Program-made: the position numbers and the translations under genes
Assembly (NCBI GenBank): GCA_024291935.2
Contig: CM044310.1
Coordinates: 117,872,213-117,936,212 of the forward strand
DNA length: 64,000 nucleotides
Reading direction: 5' to 3'
DNA from: Okapia johnstoni
Taxonomy: Eukaryota > Chordata > Mammalia > Artiodactyla > Giraffidae
Part shown: piece after piece, positions 63,935 through 64,000 of the stretch
How positions within the stretch are numbered: position 1 is the stretch's first letter
Layout: each line of letters starts with the position of its first letter
Notes under the pieces: generated by a model
What the model was told of the DNA's origin: nothing
The model's input: only the letters and a program-made list of their open reading frames with translations
Databases searched by the model: none

Positions 63935-64000
63935 CGGAATCACTTTGGTACACTGTGAAACTAGTACAACATTATAAATTCATTAACTTCAATTTTTAAA

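Overview
This window is nuclear DNA from a pecoran ruminant (cattle, sheep, goat or a close relative). The evidence is its interspersed repeats: BovB LINE fragments, Bov-tA/Bov-A SINEs, CHR-type tRNA SINEs with the 'gggcttccctggtgg' head, and ruminant L1 3' ends. These lie on a background of older mammalian elements (MER20, Tigger/MER2, L2, MIR). No bacterial, plasmid, phage or CRISPR structure is present. The gene content corresponds to the region equivalent to human 19q13.4.

Gene layout, left to right. (1) 1-9500: repeat-rich, no gene; it holds decayed minisatellite-like repeats in direct and inverted copies, a U6 pseudogene, BovB pieces and a solo LTR sitting inside a SINE. (2) 9693-16458, plus strand: ZNF175, a KRAB zinc-finger repressor; four coding exons with standard splice sites give 702 aa. 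(3) 19473-22703, minus strand: a multi-exon beta-1,4-galactosyltransferase-like gene that is broken (two adjacent stops, a frameshift, loss of a catalytic aspartate). (4) About 28300-33610, plus strand: CTU1, the tRNA wobble-uridine thiolase subunit, with a CpG-rich promoter and two coding exons; as given it carries a 2-nt frameshift in a G7 run. (5) 39726-53790, minus strand: a complete SIGLEC5-like sialic-acid receptor of nine coding exons and 546 aa; its last exon, holding the ITIM, lies about 10.2 kb beyond the preceding exon. (6) 53800-64000: no gene; L1 fragments, SINEs and a nearly full-length decayed BovB carrying a younger BovB tail.

The four loci do not form a pathway. ZNF175 would act in the nucleus on chromatin, CTU1 in the cytosol on tRNA, and SIGLEC5 at the leukocyte surface. 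Their adjacency reflects the chromosome-19 KRAB-ZNF/SIGLEC neighbourhood. From memory, human CTU1 lies beside KLK14 and SIGLEC9, about half a megabase from ZNF175/SIGLEC5, so finding CTU1 between ZNF175 and SIGLEC5 points to a rearrangement or a second copy.

All splice models were built by eye from GT/AG sites, reading phase and resemblance to remembered family members. Repeat boundaries are approximate except where a target-site duplication is given.
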